A stretch of 64,000 nucleotides of DNA from Desulfobacterales bacterium (GCA_034520365.1 JAXHNP010000002.1:558001-622000), one strand, 5' to 3'. Shown: positions 8,807-17,600, numbered from the stretch's first letter. Made by a program: numbers and translations. The notes: generated by a model from the letters alone, not told the origin.

Positions 8807-9862
8807 TTACTGAGCCTTTGTTTTTTGTTGCAAAAAATGATCAGCCAGCACAAGCCAGACCATGGCCTCGCAGACCACGTTGATCCGGGGAATGGCCGAG
8901 ATATCATGGCGGCCCTTGACGGATATTTTCTGCGGCCGGCTGTGGACATCCACGGTATCCTGTTCAATCCCGATGGAGGGAATCGGTTTGACGGCTGCCC
9001 GGACAATGATCTCATCCCCGCTTGAAATTCCTGCCAGGATCCCGCCCGCATGATTGGAAGCAAATCCATTGGGCGTAAGGGGGTCATTGTGACGCGAGCC
9101 GCGCATTTTGGCAGCCTCAAACCCGGCGCCGATTTCAACCCCTTTTACCGCGCCGATACTCATCAAAGCCTTTGCAAGTTCGGCATCGAGTTTGTCAAAA
9201 ACCGGCTCGCCCAGGCCGGCGGGTACGCCTTTGGCCCGGACTTCAACAATGCCGCCCAATGAATCCCCGGCCGCCTTGACCTCTGCCACGTGCCCGGCCA
9301 TTTTTTCTGCCGCATCTGCATCCGGGCACAGGAAGGGATTCTGATCAATTATTTCCCGATCAACTGATTGAATCTCGATATCGCCCAACCGACGGGTAAA
9401 AGCAAACACATCGATGTTCTGCCGCTTCAGCAGTTCCCCGGCCACCGCACCGGCCGCCACCCGGCCAACGGTTTCCCGGGCGGATGACCGTCCCCCGCCC
9501 CGCCAGTCGCGCGTGCCGTATTTTGCCTGATAGGTGTAATCCCCGTGGCCCGGCCGATACAAATCTTTGTATGGTTCATAGGCTGAGGAGTCGGCATTTT
9601 TGTTTTCGACCATAATCATGATCGGCGTGCCGGTGGTCATGCCATCAAATACGCCGGACAGGATTTTTGCCTGATCCGCCTCTTTCCGGCTGGTGCTGGC
9701 GATTGAATGGCCGGGTTTCCGGCGGTCCAGCATTTTCTGAATCACCGATTCATCAAGGGGCAGGCCGGGCGGACACCCGTCAATCACCACGCCTATGGCC
9801 GGTCCGTGTGACTCTCCCCAGGTGGTTATTTGAAACAATTTACCGAATGTATTTCCGGACAT
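8807..9862 (-). CDS. aroC: Chorismate synthase
   Basis: Converts EPSP to chorismate with reduced FMN, the last common step to Phe, Tyr and Trp. Motifs: [20 protein letters not shown] at the N-terminus, [20 protein letters not shown], and [19 protein letters not shown]. The ATG at 9862 (351 residues) fits the family start and has GAGG six bases upstream; the longer frame starts with TTG. It overlaps the aroK end by 23 bp, so the two are translationally coupled. It is the last gene of the six-gene aromatic operon. Confidence 0.97.
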   Translation of the reverse strand: MSGNTFGKLFQITTWGESHGPAIGVVIDGCPPGLPLDESVIQKMLDRRKPGHSIASTSRKEADQAKILSGVFDGMTTGTPIMIMVENKNADSSAYEPYKDLYRPGHGDYTYQAKYGTRDWRGGGRSSARETVGRVAAGAVAGELLKRQNIDVFAFTRRLGDIEIQSVDREIIDQNPFLCPDADAAEKMAGHVAEVKAAGDSLGGIVEVRAKGVPAGLGEPVFDKLDAELAKALMSIGAVKGVEIGAGFEAAKMRGSRHNDPLTPNGFASNHAGGILAGISSGDEIIVRAAVKPIPSIGIEQDTVDVHSRPQKISVKGRHDISAIPRINVVCEAMVWLVLADHFLQQKTKAQ

Positions 9863-10382
9863 GGGTTTCCTCAATTTTTTTAATTATTTGACGGGAAATT
9901 ACTTCAATTGATTGATTTTCCGTATTTACGATCAGGTCTGCGGCAGATTCATAATAAGGAATTCTTCCCGTAAGGGTGTCCTTGATTTCTTCCAGCAAAG
10001 AGGAATCAGTCAGTGAAGGCCGGGAGGCGGTCGTTTGCGCGTCATTTGTCATACGGTTAAATATGGTCTGAAACGATGCCTGAAGCCAAATCACGAAATT
10101 CTTATCATCTTTTAAGATGGCAAGATTTGCCGGATCAAGGATAATGCCGCCGCCGGTAGCTAAGACCAATTGGTCATGTGCATTTAATTCGGTCAGCGCC
10201 TGCTTTTCCTTTTGCCTGAAAAACTCCCAGCCATGTGCAGCCACCAATTCTGAAATGCTCCTGCCGGCCTTTTCCACAATATGCTGATCCGTATCAATAA
10301 ACCGCCAGCCGAGCTGTTCAGCCAGCATCCGGCCCACAGACGTTTTGCCGGTACAGCGATATCCGATAAGACAAATATTCAT
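9840..10382 (-). CDS. aroK: Shikimate kinase
   Basis: Phosphorylates shikimate to shikimate-3-phosphate with ATP. This 180-residue protein has the Walker A loop [11 protein letters not shown] near residue 7, the shikimate-binding [16 protein letters not shown], the [12 protein letters not shown] segment with its Arg, and [10 protein letters not shown]. The ATG shares one base with the aroA stop (TGATG), so the two are coupled. Confidence 0.95.
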   Translation of the reverse strand: MNICLIGYRCTGKTSVGRMLAEQLGWRFIDTDQHIVEKAGRSISELVAAHGWEFFRQKEKQALTELNAHDQLVLATGGGIILDPANLAILKDDKNFVIWLQASFQTIFNRMTNDAQTTASRPSLTDSSLLEEIKDTLTGRIPYYESAADLIVNTENQSIEVISRQIIKKIEETHVRKYIR

Positions 10383-11641
10383 CAGGCATACATCCGGTCA
10401 AACATTTCCCAAAACCCGGGAAAGGACTTGGCCACGCACCCCTCATTTTTTATGAAAATCCCGGGGGTGCAAAGGCCGGCCACGGCAAAGCTCATGGCCA
10501 TGCGGTGATCATCATAGGTGTCGATTTCCCCGCCTTTGGGGGCGCCGCCGGTTATAATCAAATCATCGCCCTGGGTGTCGGCGGAAATATCGATTTTATT
10601 GAGTTCATTCTGCACCGCGCTCAGGCGATCGCTTTCCTTATCCCGCAGGTGGCCGACATTTCGGATGACGGTTTGGCCCTTGGCAAATGCGGCCACCACC
10701 GCCAGTGTGGGCACCAGATCCGGCATGTCGGACATGTCCGTATCAATTCCGTCAAGCGGCCCCCCGGCAACCGAGATCCCGTCCGGCGCCTCCTTGACCT
10801 GGCAGCCCATCTGTTCAAGCACCCGGACAAAGCGGACATCTCCCTGAAGAGATCTTGAAGTGATATTTTTAACCTTGATAACGGCGCCGGTCACCGCGGC
10901 GGCCGCCCAAAAGTAGGAGGCCTGGGAGGCATCCGGTTCAACCGTGTATTCGCCGGCCTGATAAGTCTGGCCGCCTTTTACATCAAATCCTGTATATCCC
11001 TGTCTTTCCAGTTGAAGGCCGAACTGATTCAAAACATCCACGGTCATATCGATATAAGGCTTGGAAACCGGGCCTTTTACCACCTGAATGGAAAGTCCGT
11101 TGGCGGTTAACGGAGCCATTAAAAGAAGCGAGGACAGGAACTGGCTGCTGACGCTGCAGTCAATTTCAACCGATCCGCCTGAAATTTGCCCCCCGCTGAT
11201 CCGTACCGGCGGGCAGCCATTGCCGTTAATTGAAAAGGCTTGCACGCCGATCTGGCGCAGCGCGTCAAGCAGATGCTCAATCGGCCGCTGTTTCATCCGT
11301 TCTGTGCCGGTTAATTCGTAGCTGCCCTGCCCTAAGGCCACAACCCCGGTTAAAAGCCGCATGGAGGTGCCGGAATTGCCCAGGTCAATCGGTTCATCAA
11401 CCGGCTGAAAACGGCCGCCTGTGCCTTTAATATCGACATATGCGTCGGCTCTTTCAGCCTTTGCGCCAAGGCCCGTTAATGCCTGGCGCGTATAATTGGT
11501 ATCCTCGCTTTCCAAGGGGTTGTGGATGCGGCACCAGTTTTCTGAAAGCGCTGCGGCAATCAGCATCCGATGCGTATAGCTCTTGGAGCCGGGCAATGAT
11601 ATGTCTGTATTTTTAATCGGTCCGGTTTTAATTTTTCGCAT
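10382..11641 (-). CDS. aroA: 3-phosphoshikimate 1-carboxyvinyltransferase (EPSP synthase)
   Basis: Transfers the enolpyruvyl group of PEP to shikimate-3-phosphate. The 419 residues fit the class. Signature sequences: LPGSKSYTHRMLIAAAL (PEP/S3P-binding Lys and Ser), LGNSGTSMRLLTG, LRDKESDRLSAV, DDHRMAMSFAVAG. PEP comes from central metabolism, where the nearby ppdK acts. It follows aroE by 8 bp and overlaps aroK by one base within the operon. Confidence 0.96.
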   Translation of the reverse strand: MRKIKTGPIKNTDISLPGSKSYTHRMLIAAALSENWCRIHNPLESEDTNYTRQALTGLGAKAERADAYVDIKGTGGRFQPVDEPIDLGNSGTSMRLLTGVVALGQGSYELTGTERMKQRPIEHLLDALRQIGVQAFSINGNGCPPVRISGGQISGGSVEIDCSVSSQFLSSLLLMAPLTANGLSIQVVKGPVSKPYIDMTVDVLNQFGLQLERQGYTGFDVKGGQTYQAGEYTVEPDASQASYFWAAAAVTGAVIKVKNITSRSLQGDVRFVRVLEQMGCQVKEAPDGISVAGGPLDGIDTDMSDMPDLVPTLAVVAAFAKGQTVIRNVGHLRDKESDRLSAVQNELNKIDISADTQGDDLIITGGAPKGGEIDTYDDHRMAMSFAVAGLCTPGIFIKNEGCVAKSFPGFWEMFDRMYA

Positions 11642-11649
11642 AGATGGAG

Positions 11650-12465
11650 TTACCTCAGCGCCTCATAAACCACTTCCTTCATCAAATCCACCGGCGCATT
11701 CAATCCGGTCCATAGCTCAAACTGCCTGGCGCCCTGGTAGACGAACATCGGAACGCCGCTGATCACCTGAGCGCCGATGGACTCCGCAGCCTCAAGGAGC
11801 CGCGTTTTAACCGGATTGTAAATGATATCCATTACCATCATGTGATGATGCAGCCAGTCCCGGGCAACCGGCATGGCATCAACCTCCGGATGCATGCCCA
11901 CCGGCGTGGTATTGATCAGGATATCGCAGGGCGCCTGCTGGAACTGCTCCATTGGATAAACTGCCGCGCCTAAAAACCCGGCAAGGCTCTCCCCTTTTTC
12001 CGCCGAGCGATTCACAATATGAAGCCTTCCGCCCTCTTTTAAAATACCGTCCCCGATGGCCCGGGCCGCCCCGCCGGCGCCGAGAATGACCACATCCTTA
12101 TCCTTGATGTCAGTCTTTTCAGATAAGGCTGTTACCGCCCCATAGGCATCTGTATTATAGCCGATCAACCGGCCCTTATCATTAACAACCGTATTCACCG
12201 CGCCGATTTCTCTGGCTGTCTCATCAATCTGATCCAAATACGGCATTACGGTTTCCTTGTGCGGGATGGTCACGCTGATGCCCCGGACATTCAAAGCGCG
12301 TATCCCGTCCACCGCCGCGCCGATATCCTGAACCTGAAAAGGTACGTAAACCCCGGGATAGCCGGTATTTGAGAACGCCTGGTTGTGCATGACCGGGCTT
12401 AAGCTGTGGGCCACGGGGTTTCCGATTACCCCATAGACGATCGTTTCACCGGTGATTGCAGACAT
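11650..12465 (-). CDS. aroE: Shikimate dehydrogenase
   Basis: Reduces 3-dehydroshikimate to shikimate with NADPH. The 271-residue protein shows GVIGNPVAHSLSPVMHN (shikimate-binding Ser pair), VTIPHKE with the catalytic Lys, NTDAYG with the Asp, and a Rossmann loop GAGGAARAI. It begins 5 bp after the dehydroquinate synthase II stop. A dehydroquinate dehydratase, required between these two steps, is not in this operon. Confidence 0.96.
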   Translation of the reverse strand: MSAITGETIVYGVIGNPVAHSLSPVMHNQAFSNTGYPGVYVPFQVQDIGAAVDGIRALNVRGISVTIPHKETVMPYLDQIDETAREIGAVNTVVNDKGRLIGYNTDAYGAVTALSEKTDIKDKDVVILGAGGAARAIGDGILKEGGRLHIVNRSAEKGESLAGFLGAAVYPMEQFQQAPCDILINTTPVGMHPEVDAMPVARDWLHHHMMVMDIIYNPVKTRLLEAAESIGAQVISGVPMFVYQGARQFELWTGLNAPVDLMKEVVYEALR

Positions 12466-12470
12466 AGACC

Positions 12471-13463
12471 CTATTTCTCCGTGATCGTCTCGTCAATTTT
12501 CATCCCGAAATGCCGGCCCGCCGCTTCCACGGCCACCAGAATCTTATCCCCGGGCTTTAATGATACCACCGAGACCGCCCGGCCCGACGGATCCGTCAAG
12601 CGGATGGTCTCCGCGTTCTGCAGAATGGTGCTGGCCTCTGTGTCCCCGACTTTTGCCCTTAGCAGAACCAGAGGCCGGCGCTCGATTTTAAGCCGCCCCA
12701 CCGTGCCCACGCTGATATTGCCTTCAAAATCGGTAATAAGAATCTGGTCGCCGGATGCCAGTTCTGAGAGATACCGGGTCCTGCCGTCCGCCGCCCGGGT
12801 GTAGGCATGCACCGCGCCGGCATTCACGCGAAAGGGCCTCGGCGATACATAGGGATTTTCTATGCTTTCCGCATGCACCAGGAATAAAACGCGGCTGCTG
12901 TTTCCAACGAGCATGCCCTCGCCCGGCTTCATTTCCGTGCAGGTATCCACGCACACCCGGTCGCCCATGCCGGCGGACCGGATATCTATCACTTCCGCAG
13001 TTTCAAGCGGCACCTGATCCGCGGTCGCCTTTACCAGGTTCAAAGTTTTTTTAAGCTCCACCGGGTCCTGGCCGGTAAACAGGATGTGGCTCACCCCTTT
13101 TTCAAGAATGCCGAACGCGGTTTCCGCCTCTTTCTGGTTTTCAACCGGGGCGATCACATCCGCGCCTTTGGCGATTAAATTCTCAAGCGGGATGATCGAC
13201 CAGTCGCTGATTTCCAGAATCACCCGTTTATCCCGGGCAAGCCGCACGATCTCTTCTTCATCCGCCCCGCTTTGGATCTTATAGACGATGACATCCTCGC
13301 CCGGCTTTAAATCCCCGTCCTCGGAAATGGTCTCGATCCGGCCAAGGGCTTTGACCTGATCGGAATAGCCGGGCGGCACCATTATGCCGTCCGCCCCGCC
13401 TTCCAATGCGGTTTTAACGAGCTCCTTGTCCCAGGGATCGACTTTGACCCATATTTTTCGCAT
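12471..13463 (-). CDS. 3-dehydroquinate synthase II (archaeal type)
   Basis: 330 residues of the archaeal 3-dehydroquinate synthase family (MJ1249 type), unrelated to AroB. It oxidatively deaminates and cyclises 2-amino-3,7-dideoxyheptulosonate to 3-dehydroquinate using NAD+. Recognisable blocks are KIWVKVDPWDKELVKTALE, GMGDRVCVDTCTEMKPGEG and the C-terminal FGMKIDETI. It sits directly after the gene for the enzyme that makes its substrate. The same pair is known in Desulfovibrio and relatives. Confidence 0.93.
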   Translation of the reverse strand: MRKIWVKVDPWDKELVKTALEGGADGIMVPPGYSDQVKALGRIETISEDGDLKPGEDVIVYKIQSGADEEEIVRLARDKRVILEISDWSIIPLENLIAKGADVIAPVENQKEAETAFGILEKGVSHILFTGQDPVELKKTLNLVKATADQVPLETAEVIDIRSAGMGDRVCVDTCTEMKPGEGMLVGNSSRVLFLVHAESIENPYVSPRPFRVNAGAVHAYTRAADGRTRYLSELASGDQILITDFEGNISVGTVGRLKIERRPLVLLRAKVGDTEASTILQNAETIRLTDPSGRAVSVVSLKPGDKILVAVEAAGRHFGMKIDETITEK

Positions 13464-13535
13464 GATTGAATTTTCCTTTTGCTTTGCTTAATTCCAGAAA
13501 TCCCCTAAATCCCACTAAATCCCCCTTTCTGCGGT

Positions 13536-14336
13536 TCATCCCTCAAGCATTTTCAATGCGTCCTCTACCGTCCCGTTTTCAAAAACGACATGCGCCATGG
13601 CGCGGACCATTTTGGTGGGATCATCATGCTGGAATACGTTTCTGCCGATGGAGACGCCGGCGCCACCGGCTTCAAGCGAGCCCTTCACCATCTCGAGGAT
13701 ATCCTTGTCAGAGTCCATTTTCGCGCCCCCGGCAATCACCACCGGAACGGTACAGCCGTCCACCACTTCCCGGAAGCTCTCCGGTGATCCGGTGTATGAG
13801 ACCTTCACCAAATCCGCGCCCATTTCACAGCCAAGCCGTGCCGCATGTTTTACCACAGAAACATCATATTCATCCTTAATTTTTTCACCCCGCGGATAAA
13901 CCATGGCCAGCAGCGGAAGCCCCCAGGTTCTGGCCTCATAGCTGACCCGGCCGAAATCTTTCAACATCTCGCTCTCCTGGCTGTCCCCGATGTTTACGTG
14001 GATGGATACTGCATCCGCGCCAAGCTTTAAGGCCTCCTCCACTGTACAGACAAGGGCCTTGGAGTGTGGCGTGGGGGACAGGCTGGTTGAAGCGGATAAA
14101 TGGATGATCAGGCCGATGTCGCCCCCGCGTTTTCTGTGACCGGCCCCGACCAGTCCCTTATGTTCGACGATGGCTGTTGCTCCGCCTTCGGCAATACTGC
14201 CAACCGTGGTCTTAATGTCGCTGATTCCGTAAATCGGGCCCACAGTTACCCCGTGATCCAGGGGCACAATCAGGGTTCTGCCGGAATTGCGATCAACCAC
14301 CCGTTCCATGCGGATTTGTTTGCCAAGAATCGTCAT
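13536..14336 (-). CDS. 2-amino-3,7-dideoxy-D-threo-hept-6-ulosonate synthase (class I aldolase family)
   Basis: A 266-residue DhnA-type class I aldolase. By analogy with MJ0400 it condenses aspartate semialdehyde with a 6-deoxy-5-ketofructose phosphate-derived unit to give ADH, replacing DAHP synthase. Motifs: [18 protein letters not shown], the Schiff-base Lys in [11 protein letters not shown], and [15 protein letters not shown]. Its neighbour, dehydroquinate synthase II, argues for this role over a glycolytic aldolase. A good AGGAG lies upstream of the ATG. It is the first structural gene and lies behind the attenuator-type leader. Confidence 0.92.
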   Translation of the reverse strand: MTILGKQIRMERVVDRNSGRTLIVPLDHGVTVGPIYGISDIKTTVGSIAEGGATAIVEHKGLVGAGHRKRGGDIGLIIHLSASTSLSPTPHSKALVCTVEEALKLGADAVSIHVNIGDSQESEMLKDFGRVSYEARTWGLPLLAMVYPRGEKIKDEYDVSVVKHAARLGCEMGADLVKVSYTGSPESFREVVDGCTVPVVIAGGAKMDSDKDILEMVKGSLEAGGAGVSIGRNVFQHDDPTKMVRAMAHVVFENGTVEDALKMLEG

Positions 14337-14371
14337 TGTCAGTCTCCTTTCGTTTTGTTTGGGTTAGAACT

Positions 14372-14410
14372 AAAAAGGCCGGGGAGCAGGTTCTGCCCTC
14401 CGGCCTTTTT
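14372..14410 (-). terminator. Second terminator-like hairpin in the aromatic operon leader
   Basis: Minus-strand RNA AAAAAGGCCGG ... CCGGCCUUUUU, with an additional inner stem (GGGCAG/CUGCUC), ends in a U-run only ~36 bp before the first structural gene. It carries GGCAGAACC, which closely resembles the GGCAGACCC of the upstream terminator and could pair with the same leader strand (8 of 9 positions). It is symmetrical enough to work in either direction, but no plus-strand gene ends here. Confidence 0.7.
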
Positions 14411-14411
14411 A

Positions 14412-14452
14412 AAACAAAAAAGCCGCGGGCAGTTTGGGTCTGCCCGCGGCTT
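14412..14452 (-). terminator. Attenuator terminator of the aromatic operon
   Basis: GCCGCGGGCAG and CTGCCCGCGGC (11 bp, 13 with flanking A-T pairs) enclose a 7-base loop; the minus-strand RNA continues UUUUUUGUUUU. It lies between the aromatic leader peptide and the first structural gene. Its 5' arm and loop also contain GGCAGACCC, complementary to the 3' part of the leader ORF. Confidence 0.88.
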
Positions 14453-14498
14453 CTGTATTTTTGCTATGTTGATAAAATCCTAATGCCCAGGCAGACCC
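14436..14498 (-). promoter_or_regulatory. Antiterminator pairing in the aromatic leader
   Basis: GGGUCUGCC inside the last codons of the leader ORF (14490-14498) is perfectly complementary to GGCAGACCC (14436-14444), extendable to ~11 bp with a G-U pair. Forming this helix removes the 5' arm of the terminator. A ribosome halted in the Tyr/Phe codons leaves the strand free; one that reaches the stop codon at 14480 covers it. This is the geometry of trp/phe-type ribosome-mediated attenuation. Confidence 0.8.
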
Positions 14499-14566
14499 GT
14501 CCCGTAAAAATAATAGTAATAATAGCTAAAAAACCAGAACCGAATTTGTTTGGATCTACTGTGCAT
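14480..14566 (-). CDS. Aromatic leader peptide (28 aa) of the shikimate operon
   Basis: An ATG-initiated 28-codon ORF ending in TAG, too short for ordinary gene finding. Residues 10-21 read FWFFSYYYYYFY: eleven of twelve are aromatic (one Trp, four Phe, six Tyr). The rest is MHSRSKQIR before and GTGLPGH after. The GGT-CTG-CC codons of the tail form the antiterminator strand. No strong Shine-Dalgarno is visible (AGACGA is the best). Such a codon run overlapping mutually exclusive hairpins is the hallmark of attenuator leader peptides. It should sense charged tRNA-Tyr, -Phe and perhaps -Trp and control the six downstream genes. Confidence 0.87.
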   Translation of the reverse strand: MHSRSKQIRFWFFSYYYYYFYGTGLPGH

Positions 14567-14589
14567 TATTTTGTCGTCTAAATAAAAGT

Positions 14590-15016
14590 ATGGTTATTGT
14601 TTTTGAAAATTTCCCTCATCCCGCCCTTCTCCCAGGGGAAGAAGGGGAAGTGAATGTTTCGACCAACTTGACGAATCAATCCCTGCTTGTCAAGCATTTT
14701 TTTGGCATTTTTTTTGGCTTCTCAAAAGCGGCTTATGCCGTTCTTACGATATTTTTGCAGAAAGCAACGCAAAAAGGCACTCAAAATCCGTCAATACTGT
14801 CATTTCGAGCGTCAGCGAGAAATCTTTCCAGGCATTTGGCGGATGCGCTGTCGCTTATCCGCCCTACTGATTCGTCCCGCTCTCGCGGGGCTGAATACGA
14901 TGAAGCTCCTTAGAAACCTGAAACCTGAACCCTGAAACCTTTAATTTTACCCCTAATACCTAATACCCAAAACCTAATACCCGTTAAGTTACATAGAAGC
15001 CCGTTAATTCTTATGC
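14590..15016. repeat. Intergenic region made of dispersed repeat fragments
   Basis: No gene seen. 14612-14650 repeats a Pro/Gly-rich fragment also found near 5080. 14803-14832 is half of the TGTCATTTCGAG...GAGAAATCTT palindromic family. 14836-14866 is a GGCGGATGCGCTGTCGCTTATCCGCCCTAC unit (also at 52070). 14915-14990 is a degenerate run of 'cctgaaacct/cctaataccc' motifs like those at 30240, 38540 and 50130. The promoter of the aromatic operon must lie near 14570-14650 but no box pair is convincing. Confidence 0.6.
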
Positions 15017-15679
15017 CTATACCTGGCGGCCGAAATGATCGGCCGGGAGAAAAGCAGCAGCGTTTTTCTGCATTTCCACGAAATCCTCTTCCCCCAGTCC
15101 GGCCCCGGCCGCCACCCGGCGGGCCATATTTGAATCAATCAGATCCCCGGGCGCATGCGCATCCGTATTAATCACCATTTTAGCGCCGAGATCCTTTGCC
15201 AATCCAGCCACATGCCCGTTGGTCAGGCAATGGCCCTTGCGGGCGGAAATCTCTATCAACACCCCATGCTCACGGGCGGCCATCATACATTCTTCGCTGA
15301 TTAAGCCGGGATGGGCCAGCACATCCACCCCCGCCTTGACGGCCGCATGATTGGTCCCCGGCGCCACGGGTTCGGCGATGGTTTCCCCGTGCGCGATCAC
15401 TATCTTTGCGCCCAGTTCACGGGACTTGGTCACAATTTCGGCATACAGGTCGGGCGGCACATGGGTAATCTCGATGCCGGGGATCACGTGAATGCGCATC
15501 ACCCGGTTCAGGATTTCAGCGACCCCCAGAACCCGGGGAATGATAAAATCAATATTGGAAAAATCACCGTGATCAGTGATCCCGATGGCGGTCAAGCCCT
15601 TATGCTCGGCCCTTCTCGCCAGTTCCGAAGGGATCAGGGCGCCGTCGCTGAAAATGGAGTGGGCGTGCAGATCAATCAT
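15017..15679 (-). CDS. PHP-domain phosphoesterase (histidinol-phosphatase-like)
   Basis: A 220-residue PHP metalloenzyme. Metal-binding blocks are MIDLHAHSIFSDG at the start, ITDHGDFSN near 40, a His in KIVIAHGETI, DVLAHPGL near 140 and INTDAHAPGD near 190. These are the expected His/Asp/Glu ligands for a trinuclear metal site. The short length and motif order fit histidinol phosphate phosphatase-domain proteins rather than DNA polymerase X or PolC PHP domains, but the substrate is not evident and the neighbours (DUF151, miaB) do not point to histidine synthesis. The stop is 3 bp from the DUF151 gene end, so they are co-transcribed. Confidence 0.85.
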   Translation of the reverse strand: MIDLHAHSIFSDGALIPSELARRAEHKGLTAIGITDHGDFSNIDFIIPRVLGVAEILNRVMRIHVIPGIEITHVPPDLYAEIVTKSRELGAKIVIAHGETIAEPVAPGTNHAAVKAGVDVLAHPGLISEECMMAAREHGVLIEISARKGHCLTNGHVAGLAKDLGAKMVINTDAHAPGDLIDSNMARRVAAGAGLGEEDFVEMQKNAAAFLPADHFGRQV

Positions 15680-15682
15680 ATA

Positions 15683-16180
15683 TCAAACTTTATACTTGCC
15701 GAAATCATCCGGGGAGAGGTTTTTGAGATATTCTTCCCACTCTTTGCCCTGTTCGCTGTCATCCAGGCTTTCATACTCGCCGTCCTTGACTTTCAGCCGC
15801 TCGACCACCCGCTCATCAACAAATATGGCGCTTTTCAGCCGAAGCGCCAGGGCAATGGCGTCGCTGGGCCTTGCATCCATGATGAACTCTTCGTCCCCGG
15901 CGACGCAGTAAATCTTGGCAAAAAAGGTATTGTCCTTTAGATCACAGACCTCTATTTTGGGAACCGTCACATTGAGTTTTTCAATGAAATTCTTGAACAG
16001 GTCATGGGTCATCGGGCGATCAAAGGAAATATCCTGCAGCACCGATGCGATGGAAGCGGCTTCCAGCAGGCCAATCCAGATGGGGATGGAAAAATCCTTA
16101 TTAACCGCGTTCAGCAGAAGAATCGGGGCATTGGATGACGGGTCCATGGCCAGACCGCCAACAGACACCTCATGCAACAT
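15683..16180 (-). CDS. Bifunctional nuclease family protein (DUF151)
   Basis: 165 residues when started at the ATG at 16180, which has AGGAGG eight bases upstream; longer frames run into miaB. The sequence MLHEVSVGGLAMDP, then LPIWIGL-like PIWIGLLEAASI, RPMTHDLFKNFIEKL and DARPSDAIALALRLK, is diagnostic for the DUF151 bifunctional nuclease fold. Function in bacteria is poorly defined; plant and Mycobacterium members have been reported as nucleases. The start overlaps the miaB stop by 11 bp, implying coupling. Confidence 0.9.
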   Translation of the reverse strand: MLHEVSVGGLAMDPSSNAPILLLNAVNKDFSIPIWIGLLEAASIASVLQDISFDRPMTHDLFKNFIEKLNVTVPKIEVCDLKDNTFFAKIYCVAGDEEFIMDARPSDAIALALRLKSAIFVDERVVERLKVKDGEYESLDDSEQGKEWEEYLKNLSPDDFGKYKV

Positions 16181-17600
16181 ATACATACCCTCCTTTGGTT
16201 TGAGGCTCGGCAGATGCCGTCTCAGCCGGAATCCCCCAGAGTGAATTGGAAAATGCCTTTTCAATCTTAATACTTATAATCTGTCCTTTTAAATCCCGGA
16301 TGTCAAGGCTGCAATCGGTATTCCGGTAAAAGTTGACGATTCGGTTGCCCGATGTCCGGCCGGTCAATTCAAGCGGCGCCTGAGCGTCTTTGTCGGTTAG
16401 CTTTTGCTGCCGCTTGCTCTCCCCTTCAATCAACACTTCAACGGTTTTTCCCACCATGGCCTGCTGTTTCTTTCGGGAGATCGTCTCCTGCAGGGCAAAG
16501 AGTTCACGCAGCCGGCGGTTTTTCTCATCCGGGGCCACCTTGTGCTTGAAGTGGCGGGCCGGCGCATCCGGCCGATCCGAATATTCAAAGGCAAACAGGC
16601 TGTCGTATTCAACCTGCTCAATCAAATCAAGCGTCTGCTTGAAATCCTGTTCGGTCTCGCCCGGAAACCCGGCAATAATATCCGTGGTAACGGCCATATC
16701 CGGCGCTGCCGCCCTGAGACGGCGGACTTTATCCAGGTATTCATCTGCCGTATATTTCCGGTTCATCTTTTTTAAGATCCGGTCAGAGCCGGACTGGACC
16801 GGCAAATGGATGTGGCGGCATAATTTTTCAAGCCGGGCAAACGCGGCAATCAGCTCATCCGATAAATCCTTGGGGTGGGAGGTGACAAACCGGATGCGTC
16901 TCAAACCGCTTATGGCATTTACTTTTTCAAGGAGCTCCGGAAAGGCGCACAGGCCCTCTTTTTTGCCGTAGGAGTTGACATTCTGGCCCAGGAGGGTCAC
17001 CTCTTTCATGCCGGATTTGACCAGGGCCCTGATTTCCGAAACAATATCATCCGGATGCCGGTTGATCTCAGGGCCGCGCACATAGGGCACCACGCAGTAG
17101 GTGCAGTAATTGTCGCAGCCCCGCATGATGGTCACAAATTCGGAAATATCCGTCTGGTGATGCGCAAGCAGCATCTCCGTATCGGTTTTTTCAAGGCTCT
17201 CGGTCATTTCCGTCTCAACCAGCGGGCCGCCGCCGGCTGAAACTTGTTCCAGCATGGCCGGCAGGCGCGGAAAGGCGTGGGTGCCCACCACAATATCGAC
17301 ATACGGAAACCGCTCGATAATTTTTCTGCCCAGCTGCTGGGCCACGCAGCCGGCCACCACGATCCGGGCCCCCGGGTTTCTGCTTTTAAGCCCGGAAAAC
17401 CGGCCGATAAAGGAGGCCATTTTCTGAACCGCCTTTTCCCGGATGGCGCAGGTGTTGACAATAATTACATCCGCCGCCTCCGGCGCCCCGGTTTCCTCAA
17501 ACCCCCGGGCATTTAAAATCGCCATCATCTGCCCGGAATCGTAAACATTCATCTGGCAGCCGATGGTGTTGATATGAACTTTTTGACCATATTCAATCAA
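16170..17600 (-). CDS. miaB: tRNA-2-methylthio-N6-dimethylallyladenosine synthase
   Basis: Radical SAM methylthiotransferase acting on i6A37 of tRNAs reading UNN codons, among them the Phe, Tyr and Trp tRNAs. The UPF0004 domain has NTIGCQMNVYDSGQM, NTCAIREKA and VVAGCVAQ (three cluster-binding Cys). The radical SAM motif is MRGCDNYCTYCVVPYVRG. A TRAM domain ends the protein (VEVLIEGES ... GRTSGNRIVNF). The 476 residues include a ~25-residue C-terminal tail beyond TRAM. Starts 4 bp inside the DUF4911 gene end (ATGA). Confidence 0.96.
   Translation of the reverse strand: MIEYGQKVHINTIGCQMNVYDSGQMMAILNARGFEETGAPEAADVIIVNTCAIREKAVQKMASFIGRFSGLKSRNPGARIVVAGCVAQQLGRKIIERFPYVDIVVGTHAFPRLPAMLEQVSAGGGPLVETEMTESLEKTDTEMLLAHHQTDISEFVTIMRGCDNYCTYCVVPYVRGPEINRHPDDIVSEIRALVKSGMKEVTLLGQNVNSYGKKEGLCAFPELLEKVNAISGLRRIRFVTSHPKDLSDELIAAFARLEKLCRHIHLPVQSGSDRILKKMNRKYTADEYLDKVRRLRAAAPDMAVTTDIIAGFPGETEQDFKQTLDLIEQVEYDSLFAFEYSDRPDAPARHFKHKVAPDEKNRRLRELFALQETISRKKQQAMVGKTVEVLIEGESKRQQKLTDKDAQAPLELTGRTSGNRIVNFYRNTDCSLDIRDLKGQIISIKIEKAFSNSLWGIPAETASAEPQTKGGYVYVA

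Noticed and set aside
14371-14452. Hairpins read as terminators of a plus-strand gene
   Set aside because: No plus-strand gene ends here, while the minus-strand reading fits leader peptide, antiterminator and first gene.
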